Assembly: GCA_949287065.1 (NCBI GenBank) | Contig: CASEEV010000077.1 | Span: 54,493-118,492 of the forward strand | Reading direction: 5' to 3' | DNA from: an uncultured Collinsella sp. | GTDB lineage: Bacteria > Actinomycetota > Coriobacteriia > Coriobacteriales > Coriobacteriaceae | Length of the DNA: 64,000 nt | Part shown: positions 63,211 to 64,000 of the stretch, piece after piece | Position numbering within the stretch: the stretch's first letter is position 1 | Layout of the letters: each line of letters begins with the position of its first letter | Program-made: the position numbers and the translations under genes | Notes under the pieces: model-generated | Database searches by the model: none | The model's input: only the letters and a program-made list of their open reading frames with translations | Told to the model about the DNA's origin: nothing

Positions 63211-63648
63211 CTACGCCCTCGCGAGCTTCCTCAGGCCGCGGATGCCCCTGCCGAACATAATCACCAGAAACGCGACGGCTAGGATCGCACCGACCGAGCC
63301 GCGAAAAAGATCTTCCCCGATGAACGCCTGAATCGCTGTGTAAAGGTTCAGGGCGCAGAGAAACACCCCGCACCCGACAATGCAGATATTGTCGAACGCT
63401 TCTTTGCGCCACGCGTCGTCAACTGGCTGGGACTTGCGCGATCCGCACGTGCGCTCAAATGCCGAGGCGGCACACATCGGAATGAACGTCAGTAAGAACA
63501 CCGCTCCAAACAACAGCAGGCAAAAGACGATGTCCTCTTTGAGAAGGAACGCAGAAAGCGGGCCGAACATCAAAAAGACGACGGCAACAACGGCTAGGAC
63601 TATAGCGCCCTGCTTTAACGCGTACTTCAGATAAAACGAACTTTTCAT
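63211..63648 (-). CDS. Four-helix membrane protein, unknown
   Basis: A predicted 145-aa membrane protein I do not recognise. Hydrophobic segments lie at about residues 10-32, 38-60, 90-110 and 117-135. A polar loop between the second and third (ERTCGSRKSQPVDDAWRKEAFDN) is followed by a basic end RGIRGLRKLARA. The start at 63648 has GGTGG nearby. It follows another small membrane gene by 25 nt in the same direction, so the two may form one unit. Confidence 0.6.
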   Translation of the reverse strand: MKSSFYLKYALKQGAIVLAVVAVVFLMFGPLSAFLLKEDIVFCLLLFGAVFLLTFIPMCAASAFERTCGSRKSQPVDDAWRKEAFDNICIVGCGVFLCALNLYTAIQAFIGEDLFRGSVGAILAVAFLVIMFGRGIRGLRKLARA

Positions 63649-63673
63649 GAGGCCACCCCCCCCCAACGGCGAT

Positions 63674-64000
63674 TCACCATACCGCAGCCGTCGCAGCACC
63701 GGCGAGGGTGTAGAAGACGGGAGCGAAATCGAGCAGCAGATCGGTAAGGTAGATCGCGGGAGTGGAATGGAGCGCGCCGCAGGCAGTGAGTACGATCACG
63801 AGCCAGGAAAGCACAGCTACGACAAAAGCGGCGAGAGCCACAAGCCGAGCGCGGCGCTTACCTGCAGTCGTGCGCCGTTGCTTGTCATCGTCGGGCAAAG
63901 TAGCCTGAGGAAGCATGCCCCTAATAAGCGACAGCACGGTAAACCCGAGGCACAAGCCAAAGACCGGCCACACCAAGAAGATGCACACTGCATACGGAGC
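63674..64000 (-). CDS. Membrane protein, 5' part cut by window edge
   Basis: The frame stays open to the right edge (the codons before GTG 63988 read A-P-Y-A). At least 109 residues are visible, with three hydrophobic segments (about 1-25, 50-72, 85-105) and a polar basic loop (DDDKQRRTTAGKRRAR). No family recognised. The gene's start and any upstream domains lie outside the window. Confidence 0.55.
   Translation of the reverse strand, partial: APYAVCIFLVWPVFGLCLGFTVLSLIRGMLPQATLPDDDKQRRTTAGKRRARLVALAAFVVAVLSWLVIVLTACGALHSTPAIYLTDLLLDFAPVFYTLAGAATAAVW

Overview
The window is a dense, GC-rich bacterial chromosome segment made almost entirely of housekeeping genes. Three things point to class Coriobacteriia (Collinsella or a close relative), which is an inference. 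First, it has an actinobacterial block of CDP-alcohol phosphatidyltransferase, GarA-like FHA protein and FtsR-like MerR regulator. Second, it carries Firmicutes-style gene orders: frr-uppS-cdsA-dxr-rseP-ispG-proS, DUF512-der-plsY-gpsA, and ftsK-rodZ-rimO-pgsA-cinA-recA-rny-spoVS-miaB-miaA. Third, it encodes the MEP isoprenoid route and SpoVS but no sporulation genes. I see no phage, insertion sequence or CRISPR array.

Positions 1-32.7 kb read almost entirely on the + strand. The first operon (frr to proS) joins translation to MEP isoprenoids, undecaprenyl-PP, CDP-diacylglycerol and site-2 proteolysis. Next come an FMN oxidoreductase, three tRNA genes, an ABC-F ATPase and a second site-2 protease. 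A chromosome-segregation and cell-envelope run follows (scpA, scpB, rluB, phosphatase, cmk, plsC, ispH), then DUF512, der, plsY and gpsA. After that lie rpe, a cysteine desulfurase with mnmA, nif3, a degenerate zinc-ribbon coiled coil, and coaBC. A minus-strand tRNA-Pro separates these from the pgsA-like, garA and ftsR genes and a secreted NlpC/P60 hydrolase.

Positions 32.8-41.6 kb are mixed in strand. They hold a DUF1836 regulator divergent from a DegV protein, with a strong palindrome between them, then trxB, an MGDG-synthase-like glycosyltransferase, and nrdR-dut-NCS2 permease. A LysM membrane protein is divergent from lexA, with two LexA boxes in between.

Positions 41.7-64 kb read on the - strand: rpsO, pnp, rnj, ftsK, rodZ, yajQ, rimO, pgsA, cinA, recA, recX, rny, a MutL-like GHKL ATPase, spoVS, miaB, miaA, hflX. 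Three RNA-decay enzymes (PNPase, RNase J, RNase Y) lie within 16 kb. recA has a near-consensus promoter with a LexA box in its spacer.

The most interesting items are: the uncharacterised MutL-like GHKL ATPase beside spoVS; an RseP protease with an inserted winged-helix-like segment; a possible H-type pseudoknot ahead of cdsA; the GarA-like protein that keeps a phospho-threonine motif; the local LexA regulon; and the structured leaders of pnp and rny.
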